From positions 1 through 11,576 of the forward strand of contig JAKSUD010000011.1 in the NCBI GenBank assembly GCA_024409185.1: a stretch of DNA of 11,576 nucleotides, in the 5' to 3' direction. The notes beneath the pieces are model-generated. The model searched no databases. It saw nothing but the letters and a program-made list of their open reading frames with translations, and was not told the DNA's origin. Shown piece by piece: positions 1 to 7,409 of this stretch. The DNA comes from an archaeon (lineage in GTDB: Archaea; Methanobacteriota; Methanobacteria; Methanobacteriales; Methanobacteriaceae). The position numbers and the translations under genes were made by a program. Positions within the stretch are counted from its first letter, which is position 1. Every line of letters begins with the position of its first letter.

Positions 1-91
1 AAAAATCTTAAAATATTAAAATTAACTAATTTCAAAAAATAATTACAATATCATTTCATATTAAAAAAAATTAATTTCTTTAAAAAAATTC

Positions 92-96
92 GGTGA
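92..96 (+). promoter_or_regulatory. Ribosome binding site deciding the start at 102
   Basis: GGTGA matches the anti-Shine-Dalgarno region of archaeal 16S rRNA (AGGAGGTGATC) and lies five bases before the ATG at 102. The alternative GTG start at 93 would overlap this motif and has no comparable motif before it, so the ATG start is preferred. Confidence 0.65.
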
Positions 97-101
97 AAAA
101 A

Positions 102-1760
102 ATGAAATCAATAACAATAATATTACTTGCAGCGATAGCTATTATTGGTGCTATTGCAATTATAATTACAAAATTGTATTATAAAGACAAAGAAAATGAT
201 GAAAAAATAGATTTTGACAAAGAGTTAGGTATTAATAGAAGTTATTATGGTAACTCTGCTCCTAGAAATAGAAGAAATGATAGTAGAAGAATTAGAAAAG
301 AACCTAGGTCACCACAACAAGATGCTCAAAGACAAAGAGAACTTGCAGCATTCTCACAAAGTATTCCTTCTGCAGGAAATAGTGAAGATATATTTAATGA
401 TTATTATGGTGAACCAATAGATCCTAAATTCGTTAATAGACAAAGTAGAAAACCTACTCCTAATACACCTAGACCTCAAACAAATAACAATCCTAGAGTA
501 AATAATACACCGAAAACAGAAGAAATTAATAAAATCATTAATGAACCAAAATCTAATGATGTAGAAAAAATTGCAAGTAAGATTTCACAAGACCCAATGA
601 CTTCAGAACAAAAAGAATTCATAAAAGAACAGAAAAAAGGAAAACTTGTTATTGATAATACTGGAGGAAGTGGGATAAAAGTAATTAAATCAAATGATTC
701 TAATTCAGATAACCCTGAAAAGAGTGAAACCAAATTTGGAGAAATAAAAAGAGTAAATCTTAGTGGAACTCCTGTTGTTTCAACTGAAGAAAAGTCTGAT
801 AAACAAGATATTGAAAATATCGACCCAAAAGAATTAGAAAAAACTTTACAAAATTTAATGAAAGATTCTAATATAGAAAATACTCCACTAATTCAAGAAA
901 TTCGTGATGAACTATCTTCTGATAAATCTAATGAAGTTAAAACAGAAGAAAAAGTAGAAGAAGAAATTAAAACTGAATTTGAAGAAGGAGAAAATACTGA
1001 CAACTCTTATATAGGTAAACTTCCAATATTTAAGAAAGATAAACCTAAAACTGGAGAAACTACTTTAGACGATCATCATCCTCAAGGATATGTTGAAAAT
1101 ATTCCAAATACTGATAGTTTAGAAAGTAAAGAAGAAGATGAAGTCGAAGCAGTAGATGAATATGGAGTTATTACTCCAATTTATAATGATAAAAATGTAA
1201 GTGGTGCAGTTGAAACAGTAGAAAATCTTAGATCTAATTTAAACACTGAAGATGAAGAAGATTATGAAGATGATTTTATTTCAATTACTCCTTTAACTGA
1301 AGAAGAAATTAGAGAAGAATTTAAAGAAGAATCTGCTACAATTAACCCTATTCAAGAATCAAGCGAGTCTGAAGCTTTAAAAGAATTTAAAAACAATATT
1401 GATGAAACTGCAAAAGAAAAAGCTGAAGCTAAAGAAGAACTTAGAAAACTTCGTGAAGAAAATACTGAAAAATTATTTAAGGTAAGTAAAGAAAATAAAG
1501 AATCACTTAATTCCATATCTCAAAATGGAAGTTCAGTAAAACACAAAGTAGAAACAATTAATACACCAGAAGTTAAAGAAGAAATAGTTATTGATGGTGA
1601 AATTTATGAAGTTTCAAAAGGAATGAGTATTATGTTTGTACATAATAATGAAACTTATTCTAGTGCGATTCTTGCTCTTAAACCAGGATTCGTTGGTGTA
1701 AAATATAGAGGAAGAAATGTATGGGTTAAACATTCAAGAATTAAAAAAGTATTTAAATAA
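102..1760 (+). CDS. Membrane-anchored, charged low-complexity protein with a small C-terminal beta-rich module
   Basis: I do not recognise a named family. From the ATG at 102 the protein is 552 residues. Residues 3-24 form one hydrophobic segment behind a short lysine-containing N-terminus, which suggests a signal anchor. Residues about 50-85 are arginine-rich, about 110-140 are rich in Pro, Asn and Thr, and from there to about 495 the chain is dominated by Glu, Lys, Asp and Asn, so it is probably disordered or helical. The last 57 residues (496-552) differ: they are beta-prone, contain GFVGVKYRGRNVWV, and look like a compact SH3-like module (inference from pattern only). An upstream in-frame GTG at 93 also exists, but GGTGA at 92-96, five bases before the ATG, makes 102 the better start. 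The gene stands alone and ends in a hairpin terminator. A role in the cell envelope or as a membrane tether is possible but unproven. Confidence 0.8.
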   Translation: MKSITIILLAAIAIIGAIAIIITKLYYKDKENDEKIDFDKELGINRSYYGNSAPRNRRNDSRRIRKEPRSPQQDAQRQRELAAFSQSIPSAGNSEDIFNDYYGEPIDPKFVNRQSRKPTPNTPRPQTNNNPRVNNTPKTEEINKIINEPKSNDVEKIASKISQDPMTSEQKEFIKEQKKGKLVIDNTGGSGIKVIKSNDSNSDNPEKSETKFGEIKRVNLSGTPVVSTEEKSDKQDIENIDPKELEKTLQNLMKDSNIENTPLIQEIRDELSSDKSNEVKTEEKVEEEIKTEFEEGENTDNSYIGKLPIFKKDKPKTGETTLDDHHPQGYVENIPNTDSLESKEEDEVEAVDEYGVITPIYNDKNVSGAVETVENLRSNLNTEDEEDYEDDFISITPLTEEEIREEFKEESATINPIQESSESEALKEFKNNIDETAKEKAEAKEELRKLREENTEKLFKVSKENKESLNSISQNGSSVKHKVETINTPEVKEEIVIDGEIYEVSKGMSIMFVHNNETYSSAILALKPGFVGVKYRGRNVWVKHSRIKKVFK

Positions 1761-1808
1761 TTAAAACACTGTTTTAATTACTTTATTTCTTTTTTTAATT
1801 TTCTATTT
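1759..1808 (+). terminator. Hairpin plus T-rich terminator of the anchored-protein gene
   Basis: AATTAAAAC (1759-1767) and GTTTTAATT (1771-1779) form a perfect 9-bp stem with a 3-base loop that begins inside the TAA stop codon. T-rich runs follow (1781-1808 and on to about 1850). T-tracts are the main termination signal in archaea, so the gene above very probably ends here. Confidence 0.7.
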
Positions 1809-1884
1809 TTCAAATTTTTATTCATAGTATCCTATTTTTATTTTTTTCAGACACTTTTAGTATCATTATCTATTTTAAATTTAA

Positions 1885-2676
1885 AATGTAAATTATATAA
1901 TATTCAGTATTTTGAGTATTTTGTATATCTGGTTTTCTAAAGATTTAAATAGTGCAATCCATAGTATTTTTATATTTATTTCATTAGAATGAATCTCATC
2001 TTTATGGTTTTTACCTGCACTTCTTATTGGAGAATTAGTATTTATTTTAATTATGAAATACTGTTCAAAAATACAATCTATAATTACATTTATTTTTATC
2101 TTAATAATTACCACCTTATTCTGCTGTTTAGGTGCGAAATTAGGTTTTATCTCAGTTACAGGTATAAAAACTTATACTATGAAAGGACTAGGCATTATAA
2201 CTAGATCATTAATAGCATGTATTTTCATAGCTATTGGATATTATTTAGCTAATATAAATTTAGATAAAAAAACTCTTTTTATCACAACTATTATTTCTTT
2301 AATCATTAATTTATGCTTATTTAGATATAATATTGTTAATTTACATTATTGTGCAATTGGAAATCCAATTTTATATTATGTGAATAGTATAACTGGTTCA
2401 ATTGGTTTTATAGGATTATCAAAATTGTTTTTAGGAAAAATAAAATTATTAATTTTTTATGGAAAAAATTCTTTAATTTTATTTATGACTCATGGAAATT
2501 TAGGAATTATACATTTAGTAGAAAAAATAGCTATTTATCTCCCAGAAAGTATTAGATGGATATCTATGGTCATTTTACTTATCCTCTTTGAAACAATTAT
2601 TGTTTTAATTGTCAATAAATATCTAAGAATTTTAATTAGTTACAAAGAATTTGAAACTAAAATCCTAAAACATTAA
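1885..2676 (+). pseudogene. Remnant of an acyltransferase-3 family membrane protein (5' end missing, internal stop)
   Basis: The frame from ATG 2053 encodes 207 residues with about six hydrophobic segments. It contains YGKNSLILFMTHG, typical of the C-terminal part of the acyltransferase-3 family (OafA, WecH and fucose-4-O-acetylase relatives), which acetylate cell-surface sugars. The same frame continues upstream of that ATG as SSLWFLPALLIGEL, also characteristic of the family, then meets TGA at 1990-1992. Beyond it another 35 codons read as family-like membrane sequence (SILYIWFSKDLNSAIHSIF) until TAA at 1882-1884. Full-length members usually have about 330-350 residues; about 260 are left here. 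The N-terminal transmembrane region carrying the family's conserved Arg and catalytic His is absent, and no good ribosome binding site precedes ATG 2053. I therefore read it as an inactive remnant. A short 207-residue product cannot be excluded. Confidence 0.75.
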
Positions 2677-2815
2677 GATATAAAATAATAATTATTTACA
2701 ATTTAAATAAATCCAAAAATCAAAAAAAGCCAATGAACTAAATAATAATAATAAATTTAATAATCAAAATAATGGTTGTTTAAGCAAGCACAGTGTAAAA
2801 AATCATAATCATTAA

Positions 2816-2833
2816 ATATATTAATTAATATAT
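2816..2833. promoter_or_regulatory. 18-bp perfect palindrome, probable TATA or operator region of the small gene at 2877
   Basis: ATATATTAATTAATATAT reads the same on both strands and contains TATA-like sequence about 45-60 bases before the ATG at 2877. That position fits an archaeal TATA box with a short leader. Its symmetry could also serve a dimeric regulator, but long AT palindromes are not rare in DNA this AT-rich. Confidence 0.35.
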
Positions 2834-2862
2834 CATTATTCAAGTTTTTAATAACTAAAAAT

Positions 2863-2870
2863 GAGGAGGA
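2863..2870 (+). promoter_or_regulatory. Very strong ribosome binding site of the frameshifted small gene
   Basis: GAGGAGGA ends six bases before the ATG at 2877. It is the strongest Shine-Dalgarno match in the window and shows that translation is meant to begin at 2877, although that frame closes after nine codons. Confidence 0.75.
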
Positions 2871-2876
2871 TTAAAA

Positions 2877-3187
2877 ATGAAAGCTTTAGAAAACAATAAA
2901 AAATAATTGAAAATGCATTAGAAATTATTTACAGTAAATTCAATGTTGAAAGTTTAAATCAAATTTCTGATAATATTAATGTAGAATATTTTACATCTGC
3001 AATTAAATCCTTAGAAGAAATTGAAATTAATCCAGTAACTTATATTAAAAACTTAGAAGCAATAATCAAAGATATTGACAATCAAATAAATGAAGAAAGA
3101 TCAAAAGAAAATCCTAATGAAGAAGAAATAGAAAGATTAGAAGAATTAAAATGTAATATAATTACTCAATTAAAATATTGTCAATAA
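2877..3187 (+). pseudogene. Small helical protein, about 103 residues, interrupted by a one-base frame change
   Basis: From the ATG at 2877, behind GAGGAGGA, the frame reads MKALENNKK and stops at TAA 2904-2906. The -1 frame is open from 2900 to TAA 3185-3187 and reads like a real protein (IIENALEIIYSKFNVESLN onwards), but it contains no ATG, GTG or TTG start. One extra A in the A6 run at 2898-2903 would join the parts into a continuous product of about 103 residues. That product is rich in Glu, Ile, Asn and Lys, predicted helical, with a charged coiled-coil-like C-terminal third (residues about 60-98). I do not recognise the family. It may be a recent pseudogene, a homopolymer sequencing error, or a gene read by slippage. 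It follows another broken gene at 1885-2676, which supports decay, but the otherwise clean frame supports a very recent event or an error. Confidence 0.7.
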
Positions 3188-3241
3188 TCTAAATTAATTA
3201 ACTTATAATTATTAATTAATCTATTATAATCTAATTAGGAT

Positions 3242-3301
3242 TTTAAAAAAAATAATATAAAAATAAAAAAGTAATTTTTAATATTATTATATTAAAAATT
3301 A
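3242..3301 (-). terminator. Hairpin plus T-rich terminator of ddh
   Basis: Arms 3272-3284 and 3289-3301 pair perfectly over 13 bp with a 4-base loop (TATT on the + strand). On the minus strand the hairpin follows the ddh stop at 3324 and is itself followed by long T-runs (complement of 3242-3270). There is no T-run on the plus-strand side, so it belongs to ddh and not to the small gene at 2877. Confidence 0.65.
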
Positions 3302-3323
3302 TTTAAAAAAAGAAAAATAAGAA

Positions 3324-4304
3324 CTATAATAAGTTCTTACGTTGATATTCAGAGTCTTCAGGATGTAATAATCCTGGAGCAATATCAAATACTGTTTTAC
3401 AACCTACAACACCATCTTGAGATAAGCGATAAGCTGCTCTTGCATATGCCACCAATACAGATGAAGTAAATTGAGGGTTACTGTCTAAAGTTAATTTATA
3501 CTCAATAATATGACTATTTTCACCATTTAAACCAGTAATACCACTTCTAAGTACAACTCCACCATGAGGAATACCTGCATGTTCAGCATCTAATTCTTCT
3601 TGGGAAATGAAGTTAACAACAGTATCATATTCATCAAAGTAGTTAGGCATAGTTACAATTTCTTCTTCGATTTTAGCTAAATCTGCTCCTTCTTTAGCTA
3701 CAACAAAACATTCACGAGTATGTTTTTGACGAGTAGTAAGTTCAGGATTTTCACCAGCTCTAACTGCTTCTAGGGAACTTTCAACAGGAATAGTATATTG
3801 GCGAGCATCTTGAACTCCTTCAATTCTTCTAATTGCATCAGAGTGACCTTGAGATACTCCTTTACCCCAGAAAGTGTAGTCATGACCATTTGGTAAAATA
3901 GATTGTGCATATAATCTGTTAAGTGAGAAAAGACCAGGGTCCCAACCTACTGAGATAATACCAATGTTTCCTCCTTCTAAACAAGAGTTATTAACATTTT
4001 CAAAGTGTTCTGGAATTTTTGCATGAGTATCAAAACTGTCAATTACATTAAAGTATTTTGCAAACTCTACAGTTTGGACAGGTAAATCATTTGCACTTCC
4101 ACCACATAAAATTAATACATCGATTTTATCTTTCATATCATAAATATCATCGATTTTAAAAACTGGAACATCAGTTTGAACTTCAACAGTTTCAGGATTA
4201 CGTCTAGTGAATACTCCTGCAAGTTCCATATCATTACTGTTAGTTACAGCACTTTCTACCCCACGACCGAGGTTTCCATAACCTAAAATTCCTATTTTAA
4301 TCAT
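3324..4304 (-). CDS. ddh: meso-Diaminopimelate D-dehydrogenase
   Basis: This enzyme (EC 1.4.1.16) makes meso-diaminopimelate in one NADPH-dependent reductive amination of the keto acid from tetrahydrodipicolinate, bypassing the succinylase and aminotransferase routes to lysine. The 326-residue product matches the usual 320-330. An N-terminal Rossmann motif (GYGNLG, residues 8-13) is followed by an arginine pair (34-35) suited to NADPH. Family blocks are SVGWDPGLFSLNR (118-130), FWGKGVSQGHSDA (145-157), RECFVV (197-202) and FDIAPGLLHP (306-315). The ATG at 4304 is preceded by GTGAT (4308-4312) at suitable spacing. It is a single gene with its own promoter and terminator. Pseudomurein contains no diaminopimelate, so the likely role is lysine synthesis. 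Most characterised ddh enzymes are bacterial, so acquisition from gut bacteria is an inference worth testing. Confidence 0.93.
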   Translation of the reverse strand: MIKIGILGYGNLGRGVESAVTNSNDMELAGVFTRRNPETVEVQTDVPVFKIDDIYDMKDKIDVLILCGGSANDLPVQTVEFAKYFNVIDSFDTHAKIPEHFENVNNSCLEGGNIGIISVGWDPGLFSLNRLYAQSILPNGHDYTFWGKGVSQGHSDAIRRIEGVQDARQYTIPVESSLEAVRAGENPELTTRQKHTRECFVVAKEGADLAKIEEEIVTMPNYFDEYDTVVNFISQEELDAEHAGIPHGGVVLRSGITGLNGENSHIIEYKLTLDSNPQFTSSVLVAYARAAYRLSQDGVVGCKTVFDIAPGLLHPEDSEYQRKNLL

Positions 4305-4408
4305 TATATCACAGCAATTTATTTTTAAAAAAATTTTTCATAAATGAATTTAATAAACTTAATAAACTAAATAAATTTAATAATTAAATTCTTACTTTAA
4401 AGAAAGCA

Positions 4409-4439
4409 ATATATAGTTTATAACAAATAATATATAAAT
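4409..4439 (-). promoter_or_regulatory. Candidate ddh promoter
   Basis: Read on the minus strand, ATTTATATA (complement of 4431-4439) resembles the archaeal TATA consensus, and a second TATA-like stretch (TATAAACTATATA) lies just downstream. They would give a ddh leader of roughly 80-105 bases. Both are plausible; the AT-rich background keeps confidence modest. Confidence 0.4.
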
Positions 4440-4472
4440 TTTTTTTAATAATAAAAAAATATCAAAAATAGA

Positions 4473-4520
4473 ATGTGAAAATATTAAAAAAATAAAAAAA
4501 ATAAAAAAAGAATAAAACTA
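4473..4520 (-). terminator. T-rich transcription end of the VOC-protein gene
   Basis: Just past the stop at 4527, the minus strand has several runs of 5-8 T within about 45 bases and no convincing hairpin. This is the usual archaeal T-tract type of end. Confidence 0.5.
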
Positions 4521-4526
4521 AAAATA

Positions 4527-4883
4527 TTAGTTAGAAAATTCTATAAGAACACCATCAGGGTCCTTAATTTTAAAGTGTTTAGGTTTAGGAGGCATTTCAA
4601 ATATATCAGAAGGTTGATAACCTGCATTAATTACAATTGAATAAAACTCTTCTAAAGAACCTTCTACACGGAAACTTAAAACAAGACCTTTAGTTTCAAC
4701 CTTTTCAAAACCTCTAAATTCAACTAATTCTAATTTAAGTTCATCATCACTATTAGATAAAAAAGCTATTTTACCCATAGGAGGTTCTAATTTAGCTTGA
4801 ACTTCTAATCCTGCAATTTTAGTATAGAAATCAATTGATTTTTCTATATCTCTTACCATAATTGTAATACGATTTAATTCCAT
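4527..4883 (-). CDS. VOC superfamily (glyoxalase/dioxygenase fold) protein
   Basis: The 118-residue product is one VOC unit built from two beta-alpha-beta-beta-beta modules. Module one opens with LNRITIMVRDIEKSIDFY (3-20) and contains FLSNSDDELKLELVEF (41-56). Module two starts at GLVLSFRV (66-73) and ends with KIKDPDGVLIEF (105-116), the typical VOC closing strand. Glyoxalase I binds metal through His/Gln, Glu, His and Glu. Here the two Glu positions survive (E52, E115), but the first His position is Arg5 and the module-two position is Leu or Ser (69-70). Classical glyoxalase I activity is therefore doubtful; a ligand-binding role or another VOC reaction is possible. It lies 143 bp downstream of gltX on the same strand but behind a terminator, so it is probably transcribed separately. 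Its ribosome binding site is weak. Confidence 0.82.
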   Translation of the reverse strand: MELNRITIMVRDIEKSIDFYTKIAGLEVQAKLEPPMGKIAFLSNSDDELKLELVEFRGFEKVETKGLVLSFRVEGSLEEFYSIVINAGYQPSDIFEMPPKPKHFKIKDPDGVLIEFSN

Positions 4884-4958
4884 AGTAACACTTCTGTGCT
4901 AATTTATTATTTTATTTAAAATAAATTTAATCTTTAAATTTACTCTTCAATAAACAGT

Positions 4959-5005
4959 GAAAAATTAAAAAATTAAAAAAGAAAAAATAGCTAAATAGCT
5001 ATTTT
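4959..5005 (-). terminator. Hairpin plus T-rich terminator of gltX
   Basis: AAAATAGCT (4984-4992) and AGCTATTTT (4997-5005) form a perfect 9-bp stem with a 4-base loop. On the minus strand it lies 21 bases past the gltX stop and is followed by several T-runs, separating gltX from the VOC gene. Confidence 0.65.
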
Positions 5006-5026
5006 AAAAAGAAAAAATGAAATTAA

Positions 5027-6700
5027 TTATCTATGAGCAAAGTAGAAAATTAATTCATCATCTTTAATTTCATCTAATCTTGCAAATCCAAATCTTTCGA
5101 ATTGGACAATATTTCCAACAGATAAATCATTTGCAGCAATTTCACAAAGACCTTCAACAACAGATGCATCATCCATTACTACTTTTGTCTTAATTGCATC
5201 CTCACCTACCCATTGAATAATTCTTGCTTTTGCATCTCTTGCATCTTCAAAAGAACTACTATGATAAGTAGCTACTCCATCTGCAATTTCAACATTAACT
5301 GCATCCATTAAACGAGTAATTCCATCAGTTAAATCTGTTTTAGGAATATAAACTTCTTTATTGAATACAAGATTTCTGTTTCCTCTATCAAGGAAATCAG
5401 GATGTAATGGTCTTTCAATAGCTAAATCATTAAATTCATCAGGACAATCAGCAATAGCTATTTTTACAGGGTCTTTAATAAAGAAATATCTATTAACTTT
5501 CTCTTCGATAATATTTCTGTTTAAACCATAAATTTTCTTCCAACTAACAGCAGAATCAGCCATTTTAACACCAATTTCAACCATTAATTTAGTAATAGCT
5601 TCAGCTTGAATACCTCTTCTTGCAATAGCTCTTAAAGTACCAAGTCTTGGATCATCCCATCCGCTGTAAGTACCTTCTTCAATTCCAGCCATAGCTTTAG
5701 AAGTACTAAGTGCAATATCTTCCATTTTAAGTCTTCCATAATGAATAAACTCAGGAATTTCCCATCCCATATGTTGGTATAAATATTTTTGTTTTTCACT
5801 ATTAGCTAAATGGTCTTTTCCTCTTAAAACATGAGTTAAACCTAATAAATGGTCATCGACAGTTACAGAGAAATTCATCATAGGATAAACTCTATATTTA
5901 GTACCTAATCTTGGGTGTTCTTCATCAACAATACGCATAGCTACCCAATCACGAATAGCTGGGTTTTTGTGAGCAATATCAGTTTTAACACGAAGTACAG
6001 CTTCACCAGCTTCCATTTCTTGGAATTTTTCCCAAAGAGCCATATTTTCTTCTACAGTATTATCTCTACATGGACAAGGTTTACAATTATCTTTAAGCTC
6101 TTTAAAGTCTCCACCATCACAAGTACACATGTATGCTGCACCTTTTTTAATAAGTTCTCGAGCACATTCATAATAAATTTCAAATCTGTCACTTTGATAG
6201 TAAACTTCATCTGGCTTGATTCCTAACCATTCTAAATCTTCTTGAATTAACTCATAAGCAGGTTCATAAACTCTTTTAGGATCAGTATCTTCGATTCTTA
6301 AAATAAATTTACCATTATAACGTTTAGCATATTCTCCATTTGGAATAGCTGCTCTTGCATGTCCAATATGTAATGGACCACTTGGATTTGGTGCAAAACG
6401 CATAACAACATTCTCATGAGAACCTGGAAGTTCAGCTAAACCTTCTTCTTTTTTAACTTTTTTCTTCTCTTCAACTTGAAGGCCTAATTCAGCCATTTTT
6501 TCAGCTTGTTCTTCAGGAGTCATTCCATTGATTTGAGCAGTTATTTTAGCAGAAAGTGGACCAATTTCTTTTGCCCTACTTCTAAGTTCTGCTTCTTGAG
6601 ACATAATAGAACCCATAACTGCTTTAGGATTTGCACTTCCTTTATGTTTAGCAGCATTTAATAAAGCATGTTTAAATACAGTTTTTTCTAATTCATCCAT
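5027..6700 (-). CDS. gltX: Glutamyl-tRNA synthetase, archaeal type
   Basis: This class I synthetase attaches glutamate to tRNA-Glu. In methanogens without a glutaminyl-tRNA synthetase it also charges tRNA-Gln, and GatDE then amidates the product. The 557 residues match archaeal enzymes. An N-terminal helical appendage (1-95) with a lysine-rich linker precedes the Rossmann core. The HIGH motif is at 111-114 within FAPNPSGPLHIGHARA, and the KMSKS equivalent is LSTSK at 331-335. A cysteine cluster in the inserted subdomain (C192, C194, C206, C209, C211) could bind zinc. The C-terminal part (about 400-557) is the beta-barrel anticodon-binding region of the archaeal and eukaryotic GluRS/GlnRS type. 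The start at 6700 has GTGAT (6704-6708) three bases upstream. Divergent transcription from the gene at 6872 and a terminator at 4959-5005 make it a single-gene unit. Confidence 0.96.
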   Translation of the reverse strand: MDELEKTVFKHALLNAAKHKGSANPKAVMGSIMSQEAELRSRAKEIGPLSAKITAQINGMTPEEQAEKMAELGLQVEEKKKVKKEEGLAELPGSHENVVMRFAPNPSGPLHIGHARAAIPNGEYAKRYNGKFILRIEDTDPKRVYEPAYELIQEDLEWLGIKPDEVYYQSDRFEIYYECARELIKKGAAYMCTCDGGDFKELKDNCKPCPCRDNTVEENMALWEKFQEMEAGEAVLRVKTDIAHKNPAIRDWVAMRIVDEEHPRLGTKYRVYPMMNFSVTVDDHLLGLTHVLRGKDHLANSEKQKYLYQHMGWEIPEFIHYGRLKMEDIALSTSKAMAGIEEGTYSGWDDPRLGTLRAIARRGIQAEAITKLMVEIGVKMADSAVSWKKIYGLNRNIIEEKVNRYFFIKDPVKIAIADCPDEFNDLAIERPLHPDFLDRGNRNLVFNKEVYIPKTDLTDGITRLMDAVNVEIADGVATYHSSSFEDARDAKARIIQWVGEDAIKTKVVMDDASVVEGLCEIAANDLSVGNIVQFERFGFARLDEIKDDELIFYFAHR

Positions 6701-6783
6701 AAAATCACATAATTAATAAATTTAATAAAATAAAACATTAAAATAAGATTAAATATTTTAATAATAAGAATATTATGTTTTTA

Positions 6784-6819
6784 ATAATATATTAACTTAA
6801 AATTATTTAATATATAAAT
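6784..6819. promoter_or_regulatory. Divergent promoter region between gltX and the helical protein gene
   Basis: TTTAATATATAAA (6807-6819) is a good TATA candidate for the plus-strand gene, placed to start transcription about 30 bases before its ATG at 6872. On the minus strand the same near-symmetrical element, or TTAATATATTA at 6785-6795, could serve gltX with a longer leader. Which box serves which gene cannot be settled from sequence. Confidence 0.45.
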
Positions 6820-6871
6820 TAAATAAATATAATTATATTTCAATTAAAATTTATTAACTTAAAGTGATAAA

Positions 6872-7363
6872 ATGAGTAAATTAAATGTAGATTTATTTGA
6901 AAAATCAATTAATGGATTAAATAAAAACTTATCTGTGGCAGGTGGAATATTTCAAGCGAATATTCGTATTTTAGGAACTGAAGCTACAGAAGAGACTAAA
7001 ATGAATGCTGTTAATAAAATAGCTGATAGTATTGAAAAGTTATTAGATGGATTTAGAGAAAATTACAATGATTATAACCAATTTTACGAAGAGTTAAAAG
7101 ATAATGTAAAAAACAATACTATGGATGATGAAATTGATTATAAAGTATTCCTAGAACATGCAAATCAAGTATTTCCAAGATATATTGATGAATTAGGTCA
7201 AAGTATTGATAGCATGACTGATATTCCTGTTAGAACTGAAAAATTTGATAAAGTTATGAGAGAATTTGGTTCTATTATCGAAAATATTCGATTTGATTTT
7301 AAAAGAACATTATCTGTTGTAGATTTTTATAATATCCAAAAAGAAAATCAAAACAAAGAATAA
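6872..7363 (+). CDS. Unrecognised helical protein, 163 residues
   Basis: I do not recognise the family. The product is soluble, with no signal peptide or membrane segment and no cysteine. It is predicted almost entirely helical: residues 1-33, 38-82, 87-120 and 124-160 form four amphipathic stretches, separated near DDEIDYK and SMTDIPVR, which suggests a helical bundle. It is acidic overall, with repeated Asp, Glu, Asn and Phe/Tyr. The start is supported by GTGAT (6864-6868) three bases before the ATG and a TATA candidate about 55-65 bases upstream. The next gene, a methyltransferase, begins 46 bp downstream with no terminator between, so the two are probably co-transcribed. It could be a partner or substrate of that enzyme, but nothing in the sequence proves it. 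Base composition matches the neighbours. Confidence 0.82.
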   Translation: MSKLNVDLFEKSINGLNKNLSVAGGIFQANIRILGTEATEETKMNAVNKIADSIEKLLDGFRENYNDYNQFYEELKDNVKNNTMDDEIDYKVFLEHANQVFPRYIDELGQSIDSMTDIPVRTEKFDKVMREFGSIIENIRFDFKRTLSVVDFYNIQKENQNKE

Positions 7364-7409
7364 TAGATTATAACTAAACTAAACTTAAATAGCTAAAAAA
7401 GGTTAAATA

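Noticed and set aside
93..101. GTG start at 93 for the first gene
   Set aside because: It overlaps the GGTGA ribosome binding motif that is correctly spaced for the ATG at 102, and nothing suitable precedes it.
476..733. Open frame of 85 codons on the minus strand
   Set aside because: It is antisense to the charged low-complexity region of the first gene; Glu/Lys-rich coding DNA readily leaves the opposite strand open.
1893..2204. Overlapping open frames on both strands around the acyltransferase remnant
   Set aside because: They have no family-like sequence, while the frame of the remnant carries clear acyltransferase motifs across the same bases.
2677..2860. Possible RNA gene or small ORF between the two broken genes
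   Set aside because: Apart from the 18-bp palindrome there is no start with a ribosome binding site, no GC-richer block as expected of a structured RNA in this background, and frequent stops in all frames.
2861..2899. ATG at 2861 as the true start of the small helical protein
   Set aside because: It is in the same frame as the 94-codon part but ends at TAA 2897-2899 and would use the ribosome binding site itself as codons.
2897..2906. Programmed -1 ribosomal frameshift
   Set aside because: The heptamer is T AAA AAA, so the P-site tRNA would mismatch at its first position, and no strong downstream stem is seen. A lost A in a homopolymer is simpler.
5915..6226. Open frame of 103 codons opposite gltX
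   Set aside because: It is fully antisense to a certain gene, lies across the catalytic domain, and has a composition expected of a shadow frame.
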